NCBI GenBank assembly: GCA_028564675.1
Contig: JAOVVO010000379.1
Location: forward strand, 1 to 64,000
From: Onchocerca lupi
Lineage: Eukaryota > Nematoda > Chromadorea > Rhabditida > Onchocercidae
Direction: 5' to 3'
Length of the DNA stretch: 64,000 bases
A program made the translations under genes and the position numbers. Shown in pieces: positions 49,900 through 63,124 of this stretch; within the stretch, counting starts at the first letter, position 1, and each line of letters opens with the position of its first letter. Below the pieces are notes generated by a model. It worked only from the letters and a program-made list of their open reading frames with translations, did no database searches and was not told the DNA's origin.

Positions 49900-50640
49900 T
49901 AGATTGAAATGGAAATTGCTACTTTCTACTGGACTCTGCTGGGTTCAGCAATAGACTTCATTCGATATTATTTACAGTATCACACTATACAATAGTAAAC
50001 AGTAAATGAACAATAAACGGCAAATATAAAAGAAACTAACAGTGGTCTTTTGCTGAATTGTCGTTTGTCCTGTCGTTGAAATCGCTTCGATGTTGGACTG
50101 GAATTGATTTGCCACTGATACTGATGTTGAAGGGACTGATCTCATTGAAGATGATGGCGTAGGAGGGACCAGTTTTGGAAGAAAAAAAAAAAACTGCTCG
50201 ATTTACAACCACCAATGGTTACAAATCCCACTCACGGTGAAGTCAGTGTTGCTACTGACACCAATATGGCTGCCCCGAAAGCTGCCTTTTTATATTTGGA
50301 TCATGCTTGGGTTGATGATGGGCAGAGGTTCACACATTAGTCATCCAGAAGATTGGATGTGAGGACTAAGGATAAGATCGGAAATCCTCACAAGCCTCAG
50401 TCCTCGTAGCATACTTGACAACTGACCTCAATATTTCACCCGACGCCCATAAGCTCTCTCAGCAAATCGGAAGACGAGAGAATAAAGGCCTTCGTATCCA
50501 GGTACAGATACGTGACTCATTTGCCTGAGAAATTTCTTCTATTCAAATTACTTGAGTTATTTCTTTTTGTTCATAAATATTTCGATTTTATCGATATGTG
50601 TGAATGCAGTGTATGCATATTTCATATTATTTACAATATC
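49900..50640. repeat. Dispersed repeat, less AT-rich than its surroundings
   Basis: About 700 bp stand out by higher GC and lack of T-runs. The right part (50465-50580) is related to the left edge of the window (25-150), so the segment is at least two-copy here. Short frames are open on both strands, but none shows a known transposase, integrase or polymerase motif. A non-autonomous element or solo LTR is possible. Terminal repeats and target duplications were not found by eye. Confidence 0.5.
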
Positions 50641-50662
50641 ATTAGGAATACATCGATATGAA

Positions 50663-52201
50663 TCATTTTTTATAAAGTGTTTTTTCGATTCCTGCTATTA
50701 ATGGATCAAGATATTTCTCGTAAATAATTTGGGCACCATAAGTTTGTGGTAGATATAAGTAGAGTAGGAATATCACCTGAAAATAATACTTCTCAAATTT
50801 AAATCAAATTTGAATTTTTTTTCCCAAAGAACAAAAATATTGTTTTATATTCAACATTTTAATTTTTTTTTTCGGAATTAAAATCCGAAAACATTGATTT
50901 AAACATAAATGAATGAACAGAAAATACATCAGATTCGTAGAATCCGATGTAGTATTGAAATTAAACTATGATAAAAGAAAAAAGCAAATGTAGTACGACA
51001 GAAGTTATCAGATTTATTTTTTGCAACTGTTGAATTATGATTTTATGTATTGGATATTTTAAACGAAATAAAGTATGAATTTCTGATTAAATTTAAAGAA
51101 TGAAGGTTTGCCTTAATTATCCAATATAAGGGCATAACATGCATAATTGAATCAGCAAAAAAATCTATCAATGAATAAAATGCAAATACGGTCCAATAAA
51201 TAAGCCACTGTGTATCATCATCTTTTTGCGCAGTTCGGATAGCCTAAATTAGCCTAAGGGTTTTAAAGATTGAACAAAAAAATAGTCGAATAGTTGAATA
51301 ACCTGAAATTATAAAATATCAAAAACATTCAGAGATTAGACGATTAGCTGATAATCAATCGATACATTTTGACTTTTACACGTTACCTATCGATTATCAA
51401 ATTTTATCATTTGGGTTTCGACCAATTTTATCAGGTTTCAGTTTATAGCACTAAGTAAGCAAATGAGATCGTAATATCTATACCTAATTATTGTAATTAT
51501 TTATTATTATCTAAAATTTTTACTATTAGCACTTCATTACCTTAACTGATGCATAAGCTGGATAACCAAAACCGATTAGATTACATACAAGTTGTGCCAA
51601 TGATCCAAAAATCAGATAAATACCAACAAGGCCCATCAAACCATATGTTAACTATGCAATTTGTTTTATAATGAAAAAAAAAAAAAAAAATTAAATCAAA
51701 TGATCAAAAAACATAGTAGAAATTTTGAATTTTATGAATCCATCTCGTTTTCATTCAATGTGCTTTGTTTGTAAATACAAAAATCACTTTAACTTATTTC
51801 TATTTTCACTTTTTTACTTTTAAATATTATAAATCAATCCCGATCCGTTCCGTCTTCGTCCGCTGCTATAAATTAATTCTATTCCGTCCCGTCTTACTTC
51901 ATCTGCTGCTACAAATTAGTTCCATCCCGTTTTGTTTTACTGCTTCCGCTAATAAATCGAATTTATTATTCAAATATGTGTAGAAATTTCAGGATTTATT
52001 CACTTGTTCACGTGGCAACTGAGTTTTTGCTTCCAATAGTGACAACACTTTATCCAACTGCATGTTACTTTTATCGTAGAGAACAGTTTTGAGTGCTGGT
52101 ACCAAATCATTAAATGAATGCACCGTAGCTTTTTCGCTACCTTTAACTCCTTTACCTCTACCACCTGCTGGGGATGCTCCTGATAACCCTGTTGAAGCCA
52201 T
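50663..52201 (-). CDS. yop-1: REEP5/6-YOP1 family ER-shaping membrane protein (TB2/DP1/HVA22)
   Basis: Four exons join in phase 0: 52004-52201, 51541-51651, 51112-51243 and 50663-50776, giving 184 aa, close to the usual length of REEP5/6. An N-terminal Gly/Ala/Ser-rich region and a soluble part (LPREQ) lead to the membrane hairpins: LTYGLMGLVGIYLIFGSLAQ, then NLIGFGYPAYASVKAI, a polar turn AQKDDDTQWLIYWTVFA, and the second pair with LYWIIKVIFLLYLYLPQTYG and AQIIYEKYL. FGYPAYASVKAI and WLIYWTVFA are hallmarks of the family, which bends tubular ER membranes with reticulons. Intron 3 begins GC rather than GT (AAG/GCAAAC); no GT alternative keeps the conserved junction IIK/VIF. The symbol is by family resemblance to the nematode YOP1 protein. 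Confidence 0.93.
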
Positions 52202-52218
52202 CGAGATTATATGTCCTG
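52202..52218 (-). promoter_or_regulatory. Likely SL trans-splice acceptor of the REEP5/6 gene
   Basis: On the - strand CTTATTTTCAG/GACATATAATCTCG lies directly before the ATG at 52201, a strong acceptor leaving a 14-nt leader. No coding exon upstream fits. Trans-splicing is inferred. Confidence 0.6.
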
Positions 52219-53782
52219 AAAATAAGGGGATCAATGTTTCAAATATGAACTAGACTACTTCCAAATAAAACTATCAACCGGAAAGCTTTTCATAATCGTA
52301 ATTACAAATCAGTAATTGCAAATTATTATCATAATTATAACTTTTCATAATCACAATCACAGATCATTATCATGATCACAGTTATTATTAAATTTTGCAA
52401 AAAAAAAAATTTATATAACTAAAATTCTTTTTTAGATTCAGGAAATGAATATAAAAGAACTTCTAAGAATTTTCAAAAAAATTTGACCTAACTTCAAATG
52501 AATATATCGTGAATGTTTTTGATTATCTTGCAGCAATTTTCCAAGTATTTAAAAAGTTCAAGTGAATTCCAAGTTTTTCGAAGTAAATTATGAATTTTAG
52601 CAGATTATTTCTTTTTTTTTATGATTAAAAATACAAAATCCGTAGGAAAGATGAAATTGTTGCAAATGTAATCTCGCGAACGGTTTGATTCTTCGAAATT
52701 ACTCGAATTATTTTAATTAGAACGAATTGAGCTAATTGTAATCAGCAGAATATATTAGCAATAATTGAATCGATGCACACCTGCACTTCACCAGTCAGTA
52801 AAAGTTAATGGTACAGTGAAAAATTTTCAACTATTTATATTATATAATTGGAATAAATGTATAATTTTTATGCAAATTAATTTTTAAAAAAAAATTTATT
52901 TTCAAATTTGACAACTTTGATTCATTTATCGATGAAGCATTAATTTGATGAAAATTTCTTCCGATGATTTAATTTTGCTCAGTTGAAAAAAAAATTTTTC
53001 TAGCTAAAAAAATTTTCTTTTAGAAATTGCATGATTTTATGCAGAAAAAATAATAAAAAATTTACTTTTATTGAAAAACATTTTTCAGTTATGACAATAC
53101 TCAAATATTGTTCGAAATAAACATAGTAGTAGTTAGCAGTAATAATAGTATCAGTAGTTATTATTGTTATAGAAAACAATACACTATTATGGGATTAAGT
53201 TAATTATTTCAATCATTATATTATAAAACGTTTAGATTAGATGATAGGAGCGAAAAAAATTTCGCAGCAAATATATGTGAACAGCTACAGTGAACGCTTG
53301 AAGTGATACTGTTAATTACAGTACACGACAAGATATTTCAAGCATTTTCTACGATCAAAGTAGCTGATTCTAGTTTGGTGTATAAGGCATTATAATTAGC
53401 CCTTCGGTTAAATCTACCGAAAAACTGAGCTTATTAAGAGGTAGATTGATGAAACGTAAAACCCAAAGGTTATAAGCATTATTGTTCATAAGGAATGGGA
53501 CGAAAAAGAAAAAAAATGAAGCCAATATCACATTGAAGAATTAAACGTACTTTCCCAAAATTTTGAAGGAAAAATGATAAAAAAGTAGCTAAATGCTTAA
53601 ATTTTATGATTTTTTAAATTTTTTGTGAAAAAACTTTTAGAAAAAGCTATTGTTCTTTTTTTGGAACCATAAATTTCTTCAATTACATTCTGAAAATTAA
53701 GAAAAAATAAAATGAAGAACTCAAAAAATTTGACAATAAATTATTTTCAAAAAAAATTTAAAAAAAAAAAGAAATTATCATT
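52219..53782. other. Spacer between the EB-like and REEP genes, no gene seen
   Basis: AT-rich DNA of 1.56 kb between two genes on the same strand. There are short iterations of CTTTTCATAATC near 52290-52360. Nothing coding was found. Confidence 0.4.
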
Positions 53783-56504
53783 TCATTTTCGTTTTTCTAA
53801 TCCACTTGCTGCAACCGCATAACATAGATTACCGGCGCCACATGCAAAACCTATCGGACATTGATTGTTAATGCAAGGACCTGAATAAATAAATGATTTT
53901 AGTAAAATTATGGCAAAAATATTTTAAAAAATTCGGCTGAAATGTTACCTTAGATCATTGGTTAATAAACTAAATGATAATTTAAGAAAATTATATAAAA
54001 TAATTAAAGAAAAAGTTTGCCGAAGAAGTTTGAGGCGAAAAGTTCTTTTTTTGAAAAAAGGTTTCTTTAGTATCAGATGGTATAGTAATAAATTAATTGT
54101 AGTAGAAGTAAAATGTAAAATTGATTCATAAGAAAAACAATGAAAAGAATACAAGTAGTACCAAGGACGGAGCCGGAACCAAGTGGACAACAGTGATTAT
54201 TGGTATTGCATGAGTAGCCAGCGGGGCATACGTTATTGATGCATGGACCTGAAAATGAGTTAATTCCTTTCTTTGATTTTTCAATTTCATTTTTTCCAGT
54301 AATTAACTAAATTTGGTAAAGAAAAATTAATACAATTCATTCAATTAAGCAAATTCGGTTAAAACTTTTATAATAATTTTAAAAAGTTAAAGTAGAAAAG
54401 AGATGAAAAGGAAAGTTGAAAATTTTCTTAATTTATTTGCAATTGATATCATTACATGATAGCAATTGAATTCTATTTTTCCTTCACTTTCTCTCCTATC
54501 TACTCCATTTTTAAGTTTTAAAATTATTTCTTTTAAAAAAATTTTTTTGAATTGTAAATATTTTTTGCTTAACATATTGTTTAACAGGTCTTAACAATAT
54601 CTACTGTTATCATTTAATTTTATTAAGATAATTAAGATAATTCGATTTTCTTTGGCTATATTTTTTTAATTTATTATATTAAATGCATTCATTTTTTATT
54701 TGTTTATTACATTTAATGAACACGCATCGCTGGCATTGCTCGCTTGAAAGTTTTAGATAACTTAATTAACTAAATTAATTAGCGCTGTTCAATTTATTCT
54801 ACTTTTTAATTAAAATGATCGTGATTTTCCATTCTTTTTCTTTTTCCTCCATTTTCTCATTCCATTTTTTTAATTAATTAAGAAAATTATAGAAAGAAAG
54901 TAAAAATTATTTTTTTTTTAAGAAATTATCGTCCTTGGAATTATTCATTACCAGTAGAATTCCCGCTAGCACATCGGCAACAGAAGCCCCGACTGTTACA
55001 GAAGAAACCTTGTCCACAAAGACCATTGATACAAGCGGCTACCGCTGGTCCTCCGTCGCATACCGCTGGAAATACCGTATACTAATTTTTTTTCTTTTTT
55101 TTTTGCCCCATTCTTTCCCAGTGATTGAAATAATTAGTTTATGAAAAATAATTCAAACTGAAATAAAAATTATTGCTAATCAATAATATTTTACAATGTG
55201 CAACAACAATGTCAAACAAAATTAACAAACAAGTTAGTTAATTAATAAATAAAATAATTATACGTTAAACAAATCAACTTAATGAATGAGTTACTAGTGA
55301 ATTGAATTGTTGTAAATACAAATCATTGTTACGCAATGCTATAAATTAAATAAACAAAGTTAACAAATTGACAAATAAATAATAAATTAGATTATTATAA
55401 AATATATAAACTGTTATGGAATGAATAAACGAAATTGATAAACAGATTGAATAAATAATAAATCAGGTTTATAAAAATTACAAATTATTATTATCAAAAT
55501 AATAACCATTTTTGTTGCTTACATAAAAAATATTTTAATATTACCAAAGTTTATAAAAAATATTTTATTTGATAAAGTAAATCGGAAAATAAAAAAGTTA
55601 AGGAAATGAAAAATTCAAAAGTAAAACTTTATTTTTCTTAAAAATTTAATTAGTAATAAGAGAATTGAATTAAAAATCAATTTGGAAAGAAATTACTCAA
55701 AAGACTGAAAATGTTTGATGAACCAGGTCCTACTGGTACTGGAATTGGAATAATATTAATGCTGCCAGGATTGAAAATCGGATGAACATTCGGTGCACTT
55801 GCAGCTGGACAACAACATGATTGAATGCATAACATTCGGGGTGCAATTTGTTGACATTGAGAATTCGAATAGCAACTTGGAAAACATCCTGCTGGACAGT
55901 TTACCGGATATTGTCGTTTAAATCGACTTAAAACTGAAAATGAAATTTGAATTATTATATCAAAAGGAATTTAAAAAAAAAAAACTTCTGCCAGTTTTAG
56001 TAGCAATCGATTTTGGCATCTGGAGCTTTAAATTTATATTCATTAAAGTTATACTGTGGCAAAGCTTGACAGTAAAAGTGAAATTTCAATCATTTCTACC
56101 TTAAAATATCTTATAATTCTAATTAATTCATCCAATGGATTAGGCCACAGATAAATTAAATTGCCTGGTCTGATTATTAATATTTATTACAATTTTTTTT
56201 AGAATTATTCCTCGTTATAATCTTATTTTGTCAATAAATCCTAATTTGCTGCTTTTTCATACTACAATAAATAATCTGACTGGAATTTGAAGAAAGAATG
56301 ATATTGATATTAAGCAAATTGAAATGCTATCATTTGAAGAAGTCAGGAAAAATTTATTTTACATGAAATATTTGCATTTCTATTGCCATTCTCATTATTT
56401 AATATTGTTCCATGTGTAATAGTTTCAGTTGAAATACTTGTCACCATCAGAAGAAATATTGTGACATGGAATGAGATCGCCAAATTAGCTTCAATTCGAT
56501 ACAT
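53783..56504 (-). CDS. Secreted EB-module-like Cys-rich protein
   Basis: Five exons join in phase: 56363-56504, 55724-55933, 54952-55065, 54162-54248 and 53783-53880, giving 216 aa. The N-terminus (MYRIEANLAISFHVTIFLLM) is a signal peptide; an in-frame ATG at 56534 would add 10 residues. A dibasic site R51-F-K-R54 follows, then a Cys-rich block NCPAGCFPSCYSN...CIQSCCCP. Three short modules of the EB type come next, each in its own exon: ACINGLCGQGFFCNSRGFCC, GPCINNVCPAGYSCNTNNHC and GPCINNQCPIGFACGAGNLC. EB modules are common in nematode extracellular proteins, sometimes beside Kunitz domains. No Kunitz domain is present here. It is probably an extracellular or cuticle-associated protein of unknown role. 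All module exons have phase 1 borders, which suits duplication of single exons. Confidence 0.82.
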
Positions 56505-59500
56505 TTCTCTTCCTGTTGAACTTGAAAAATTCATGAACTTGAGCGAAAAATTAATACTTTTACATCGAAAGTTTAATTGAAAACAAAATGATAAAAGCGC
56601 AAAAAACGGTCAATAAAATTTTTATTCTATGAATCTCTTAATTTATAACAGCTATTAAGGGATTTGATCAATATAATCCTTAAGATATTCTAATTAATAT
56701 TTTGAAGCCAAACTATTGTATCCATTTTAAGCAACTTCTATAGCTATTATTATTTTATGATGGCATCATACAGCTACCATTTTTACCTATGAAATATAAC
56801 GTAAAAATAACAAAGTAAATATACTGCAACATGATATGTCTATTTTAGCCGAATAATTGTACTGTAACGAGACTTTTCCGAAAAATCATATTTTTCATGC
56901 TATAAAACGTGAATTTTTCGGATATATACATTTGAAGAAAGTGACTTTGTCTTATGATAGCTGTAAAATAAAAATTTTTTGCTAATTAATGTCGCTTCCT
57001 GAATTATTCCTTACTGTATTACCATCTAATCTGACTGAACTTTCATTACTGTATCATAAAGTATTCAGATATTCATCATTATCGTTTCTCTTTCACTCTT
57101 TCCATATAGTTGTGTGTTTTTAGTAAATAAAATCATTTTCTCTTCTCTATTAATAGTTCTCATTTCAGTCGTAAATTTTGTTCCTAAAATTTTTCGGTGC
57201 ATACTTCTAGTGAATGAAATAACAATAAACAATGATGAAATATTTAAAAATTGAAATACACTGAACTGCTATTATTTTATGGGTCCAATAAATATCTGAA
57301 AATGATGAAAGAAAAAAACCAGTGAAATTTGTCATTATGATTAAATGTTGTTTGTTAAAGATTTAATGAGTTACCTCTAAAATGAATGAATACGACTGAA
57401 TAACAAAGTGACCATCAAAGCTAACAATGATGGAAATGGTACATATCCCAAAATCAAACCAAACTTCTTCACTCATCTCTTATTTCATACTCCACATTTT
57501 GCTCTCTCTTTTAATTTTAAAACTGGACTATTTGGTGAACTTGTTTATTGAGCATTTAAGAAGAAGAGACGTGACGCATTCGGAATCGCAATCATTTAAA
57601 GCTAATAAAAACTTCACTTCATCTACTGCATCTTCATCAACCATTATAAAATATGACATCATCACATATGTACATACCTCCCTCTCATTATTGTCATTTT
57701 ATTTGCATTTTAACTATTTTTTTTAATTACGAAATTTGGTCCATATCAATCAATAACGGTTATCTAAATATATCTTCATAATAAATTTAATAAATTACTT
57801 TTTGCACTATTTAAATTAAAACCGTATAATTAAAACTAACCTGTCAAAACTAATCTGCAAAAAAAAAATTGGAAATAGACGAAAAATGAATGAATATAAA
57901 ATGAAGTAAAAAATAATTTCGAATATTAAAACAAATGAAAAATAAAACATAATTAAATAAGATTTTAACTGAAAAATTGAAAAATCAAAATAAAAATAAA
58001 GTAAAAAAAAACGATAAAATAGAATAGAAATAAATATAAAATAAAAGTGAAAACGAAAGAATAAAAATAAGAAGAAAATAAAACATAATTAAATATAAAA
58101 AGCAAATCAAAGGATTAAAAAATTTTCATCTGAAATTCCAATTATTATTTTGATTAAATATTATTATTCTTGCATTTATCTACTAAATATCAAATCCAAT
58201 GCAAATATAATTCAGAGTTCGTTCCAGTTATGGTAATACTATTATTCTTCTCGAGTTTCCAATTGAAAATTTTGATTGCTAAATAACAATTGAATGCCGG
58301 AACCATCTAATCACTGCAGTAAGCTAAACTAAAAGAGAATTGTCATTTTATCATTTTTTAACTCAGCTAAGAATAAAATTGTAATTTATTGAGAACTTGA
58401 TAAAGCCGGAAAAAAAGAGACAAAAGTTCCAAGAACACCAACGTAATGTAATAACCATTTCAACAATAAATATGAAAATTTTTAAACTTTTAGCGAGACT
58501 TTTCATTTTGAATTGAAAAACTATGAATTAGCTAAATTGGAATAAATATATTCGGCATAAAAAATGCGATAAATTGAAATGATTTCAATGAAAGTATATT
58601 GCTGAAGAAAGGATGTGATAAAGATTGAAAAATATTAAAAAAAAGATGTGGAAACGAAAGAAATCAAGGAACATTTGATGACAAATGATATGGTCCTTAT
58701 CAGATAGAAGCACAAAAAGCTGAATTATTCAGTGATAACTTTAATCAAATTCAATTTAACTGCTGATTATAAATATTCCTAATTTGGCAACAATCATTGC
58801 GAAGCTACTTTTCACTATATCAGCTGCAAAGACTTTACTCTTCATCTAAATTGGTTCAGAATGATTGGAATAATTAACTAATCGAATAATTCGTCGATAT
58901 AATCATTATTATCTAATTGACTGGGAGTGGTAATAACAGTAATGACAGTGATAGCTAAAAAAAAAATCCTAATATACGCATAAGACTAATTATGTTTTTT
59001 AGCAGTAAAAAAAAATGTAGATAAACATTATAATATGCTACAAAATACTCTGAATAGTTTTAAATTAGATAAAAATGCAAATGGCAAGAGACTTCCTTCA
59101 ACTTTCAGCATTTCCAGACTTATCTGCAAATCAAAATAAAATTAAGGAGTAGAAATGTTACTGTGGTTAAAATTATTTGAGCTAATCATTTTTTTTTTTT
59201 TTTAAATAACAGTCACCCCAGGTGTGAGAAAGAAAGTGAATAATTGATTTTTTAATATTGCCTGACAATAAAAAAAAATTTCAAAAAACTAAATTTCAAT
59301 TAATGTGAAGATAAAAAATTCAGAAATTCTTAAAATTTTTACGACAAATAAATGGATGAGTAAGAATTTTGGAGTGGAATTATATCAAATATTGTTGATG
59401 TGTGGTAAGATGGATAAATGTCATTTGTATATATTATTCAAATTGACATATACCAGAGAAACTGGTAAGTTGACAATATTTACTCTAAGATAGTTAAAAA

Positions 59501-62120
59501 ACTTGTTTTGTTGCTTGTTCGAATCCGAAAAATTTGAACTATATGGTCCAGAAAAGTTGTAGTATATGTATCGCCGTTGTTCACTACCAAATGAACCACT
59601 TGAGAAGTGAAATTTAAACTATTTAAATTACGACAAATATACAAACACACACATATATAGTTCACATATATAGCATGTTTAAAGATATATTTCGAATAAA
59701 TTAGTATTTATAGACAAATATAAACTGAGATATCACAGACAGAAAAAACAAATCAATTAAAGAAATTCGATGAAAATAACAGAATTTTAAAATTTTCACC
59801 TATTATTTCAAATCGATTAGAAGAAAAAAGAAAAATTACGCAAAAGAAAACTTTTTAAAGTTTAAAAGAAAAGAGTATTTAAAATAGATGAATGAATTTG
59901 CACTAATGAATAATGCAATCAAATGTACCGTAACTATACTATAACAGTATTGCTTTAAGCTGCTGGTTACTGTGAATTATTAATTCAAAGTTTCAAGGTT
60001 TTTTTAAAACAAACAAAAGAAATCGCACCTCTTAACTTCTACGTACTTATCTGATTGTTGAATGTTATATTGATTTATTTTGAAGGTTTATCGAACTAAT
60101 GAATATCGGTGAAGTTAATTTTAAATTTACCGTTAAAAGACCTACCGTATTATCGAATATTATAATGATTTGTTCTGATTAGACTATCTCATTTTTAATT
60201 TTCAAAACTTATTGTATTATAATATTTTAGAATCTATCATACAACTCTAAATTTATTCCGTATTATAATGATTCATTTTCATCCTTCAAAACTTGCCGTA
60301 TTAAACAATATTATAGTAATTTATTCTGATAGAAAATTTTTGTAATATTGTTGAAAAAAATTTATTATTTAAGTTTTTATGATTTTCGTCTTTATGACTC
60401 TATGAGTTTATTTTTAGGTGTTTATGGATTGCTTGTTATTTTAAATATGATTTTAAATATTTTCGACATAATTTTAAATACAGTTCAGTGGTGTTCTTAT
60501 TAATTACTGGATTTTTTGCTTCATTTTTTTTCCTTTCCTTAGCAGTTTATTGACTCATCATTTTTCTCTTGTTTTAAAGACAAATTTGGTAAATAATTGT
60601 TTGGATGGAAATGGCAGAATAAATAACATTGAACCTCATTAAGACTACTCAAATTGTAAAGACAAATATTTATCGTAGTATTTTTGAAATTCAACAAATT
60701 TTAATGATTCACTAATAAGATGAATCATACAAACTGAATGATAAATAATTTAAATTTTTAATTTTATGCAAGAATTAGTCGTAGTTTTTTGTAAACATAC
60801 TTTGTTTCACTTTTTTATCTCAGTTTATTACTTTAATCACTTATACCTATAACAATTTCATTTCTCAATAAGTGAAATCATCTTCATCAGATTTTGCATC
60901 GATTTTGAGCGCTATGAACTTTTCATTACAAAATCTTTTATTAATAATTTGATAAGTCATAAAACTAAAAATTATGATTTCAATTACTGATTTTTATCAT
61001 TATCGTTAAATTAAAGCATGTGCTGTTTGATATTTAAATAAAATTTTTGATACCGCATAACATTTTTGGTACTGTAAAAGATACATCTTGTAAAATTACC
61101 GAAAAAAAAAATTCCCAATAAAGAAAATTTTTATCATCTAATTTCTTTAATGAATTTATAGTTATTAAAAAACATTAACATTAAAGGACGAAATTTGCGA
61201 AAATTCTTCCATGATCCTCCAACACTTAACTTTTAATAAAACTTTAATGCTGGAAGATATTGTTTCATACAAATTTTTCAAAATTTACTGCAAAAATACG
61301 AACTTCTCTTTCGAAATAAACATACTTCAACATTTTTTAATCTGTTTATCAAACAGACAACACATTTCTTTGTATCCATTAGGATATTTACTCCTTACAT
61401 TATCCAGTCCTCTTTGTTTTGTCTTTCTTTTGTACTATGATGCCATCAGCCAAAATACCGAATACTTTGTGATGTTGTCGGATAGTTCCACAATATTCTA
61501 TTACTTCAACATTTGAATTATAAAAATTACTTCCTGATGTTGTCTAACAGACATAAATCAACGTTATGCAAAACATTATAATTATAATATTAAAAAAAAC
61601 TTTATAGAAAATTGTATTTTCATTCTTAAGTTAATAATAGTATCAATAATAATAATTATGAAAGTACTTAGTTATAATAATGTTAATACTTGTTAACAGT
61701 AACAAGCTGATTATTTTAACTGACAAAGGCGACATTAGTAAATAATAATATTAACAACAACAAATGATAACAATATACTTTGATTGATAGTAAAAAATTG
61801 AAAAAAAAATATCACATAAATGACAAGTTAATATGTGATTCTGTTTTCTTTTTTATGCAAGCTTTGCTGAAAATGGCATTATTCACAAAGTGAAAATATC
61901 AATACTTCACGATAAAACTGCTATGGAATCTTTGGAGAAGTTATAGGCAAATTTTGTGAAGTTTTAAATAATTGCAGATATAACTATTGATTAGATTAAG
62001 CGTTAAAAGCTCATTCTTTGAGGAGTGATATGCCTTTTCTTATGGATATAACAAATTTTCCTCTTTCATATATCTTTTGGTCAGAATTTAGTGCAAGTAT
62101 CTTCGAAGCGATAAATTTTG
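56505..62120. other. 5.6 kb AT-rich DNA without a recognised gene
   Basis: It contains the upstream region of the EB-like gene. Open frames at 57427-57726, 59305-59493 and 61211-61516 (+) and 59480-59665 (-) have no motif, no good composition and no splice partners. The 57.84-58.10 kb segment is a degenerate A-rich array of AAAATAAA-like words. Confidence 0.4.
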
Positions 62121-62128
62121 GGGACTGA

Positions 62129-62135
62129 TGTATGT

Positions 62136-62213
<78 letters not shown>

Positions 62214-62234
62214 ATATGTATGTATGTGTGTGTG
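62129..62234. repeat. (TG)n microsatellite
   Basis: An almost pure TG dinucleotide run of about 36 units (62140-62212) with interrupted TATG flanks. The open frames on both strands (poly Cys-Val, and His-Thr on the other) are products of the repeat. Confidence 0.98.
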
Positions 62235-62645
62235 GTATAAATGTATCACTCATCAATTTTTCTGTTTGTGAACTATTTCAGTCTTTTTGGAACAACAGTA
62301 GTTTAATTCTATCATTACAGATTTTGACGTTTAACATTCAAAATCAAGTGATTTATTGGATTTTTTTGTTATTGGGAAAAAGTGAAACGAAATTTTATCG
62401 ATAATTTAAATCTTCGAATCCTTTAATTTGTTCGTAAAAGCATCCTTTTTTTCTAACAAAATTTGATTACTGAATATTAAAATTGATAAATATTAGCAAT
62501 TTATGAAAAAATTCGCTGTTAATCATCAATGTTATAGAACTAAAATGAACTTTTTTTTTTAAAGATCAACTGCTGGACAAGACTGGTTCACTGGATTAAT
62601 AAAAGGAAAAAAAAAGCGAAAAGATAATCTTTCCAAATTTCATCA

Positions 62646-62737
62646 ATGCTTTCTAAACTTCAAACGAAGGATAAAACAGAAGCAAAGAAGTCTTCTCGTA
62701 GAACAACTGCTAATTTGTTAATGAAAGAAGTTGGAAG
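62646..62737 (+). other. Possible first exon of a gene running off the window
   Basis: From ATG at 62646 a 30-codon frame (start MLSKLQTKDKTEAKKSS, end NLLMKEVGR) runs to a fair donor AAG/GTAAAT. Composition is less AT-rich than the flanks. Just upstream (62565-62620, other frame) AGQDWFTGLIKGKKKR resembles the helix-turn-helix part of pogo/jerky-type transposases, so the whole segment may instead be a transposase relic. No second exon was found before the Helitron at 63125. Confidence 0.25.
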
Positions 62738-62999
62738 GTAAATTTTTAAAAATTTTATTACAATAACTAATAGTACTTTATAAATTCACTAATCATAGAG
62801 TTCTATAATATGATACTTTGTTTGTACTTAAAAATCTTTGGAATGATAGTTTGAAAAATGATTTCCTTTTTGAATCTACCACAGGATTTTGTCCAAAACA
62901 AGTATCATACGGGACTGCTTGTTAATTAATATCGTCATTAATAATTTTAATAATCAATATTATATTATTATTTAAAACTAATACTATTATTAGCATTAA

Positions 63000-63120
63000 T
63001 AATATTTATTATTCATTATTTGTCATTTGATACTCATTATTTATTATTCATTATTTATCATTTATTATTCACTATTTACTTTTTATTATTTATTATTTAT
63101 TTTTTAACATTTTTATTTAT
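63000..63120. repeat. Low-complexity TTATTATTCATTATTTA array
   Basis: About 120 bp of degenerate TTATTA, ATTCATT and ATTTATT words directly abut the proposed Helitron end at 63125. A similar TTATTATTTATTATTAATA string closes the window (63981-64000). Confidence 0.7.
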
Positions 63121-63124
63121 AAGA

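Noticed and set aside
49900..50640. Protein-coding gene in the higher-GC segment
   Set aside because: Frames on both strands are interrupted, and part of the segment recurs at the left edge, so a repeat is more likely.
57427..57726. 99-codon plus-strand open frame
   Set aside because: Hydrophobic, Ser/Leu-rich reading of T-rich DNA without signal-peptide cleavage context, domain or splice sites.
59500..59560. Possible tRNA because of GTTCGAATCC at about 59517
   Set aside because: No matching acceptor, D or anticodon stems could be drawn around it.
62011..62404. Two long open frames over the TG repeat
   Set aside because: Poly Cys-Val and poly His-Thr translations are products of the dinucleotide run.
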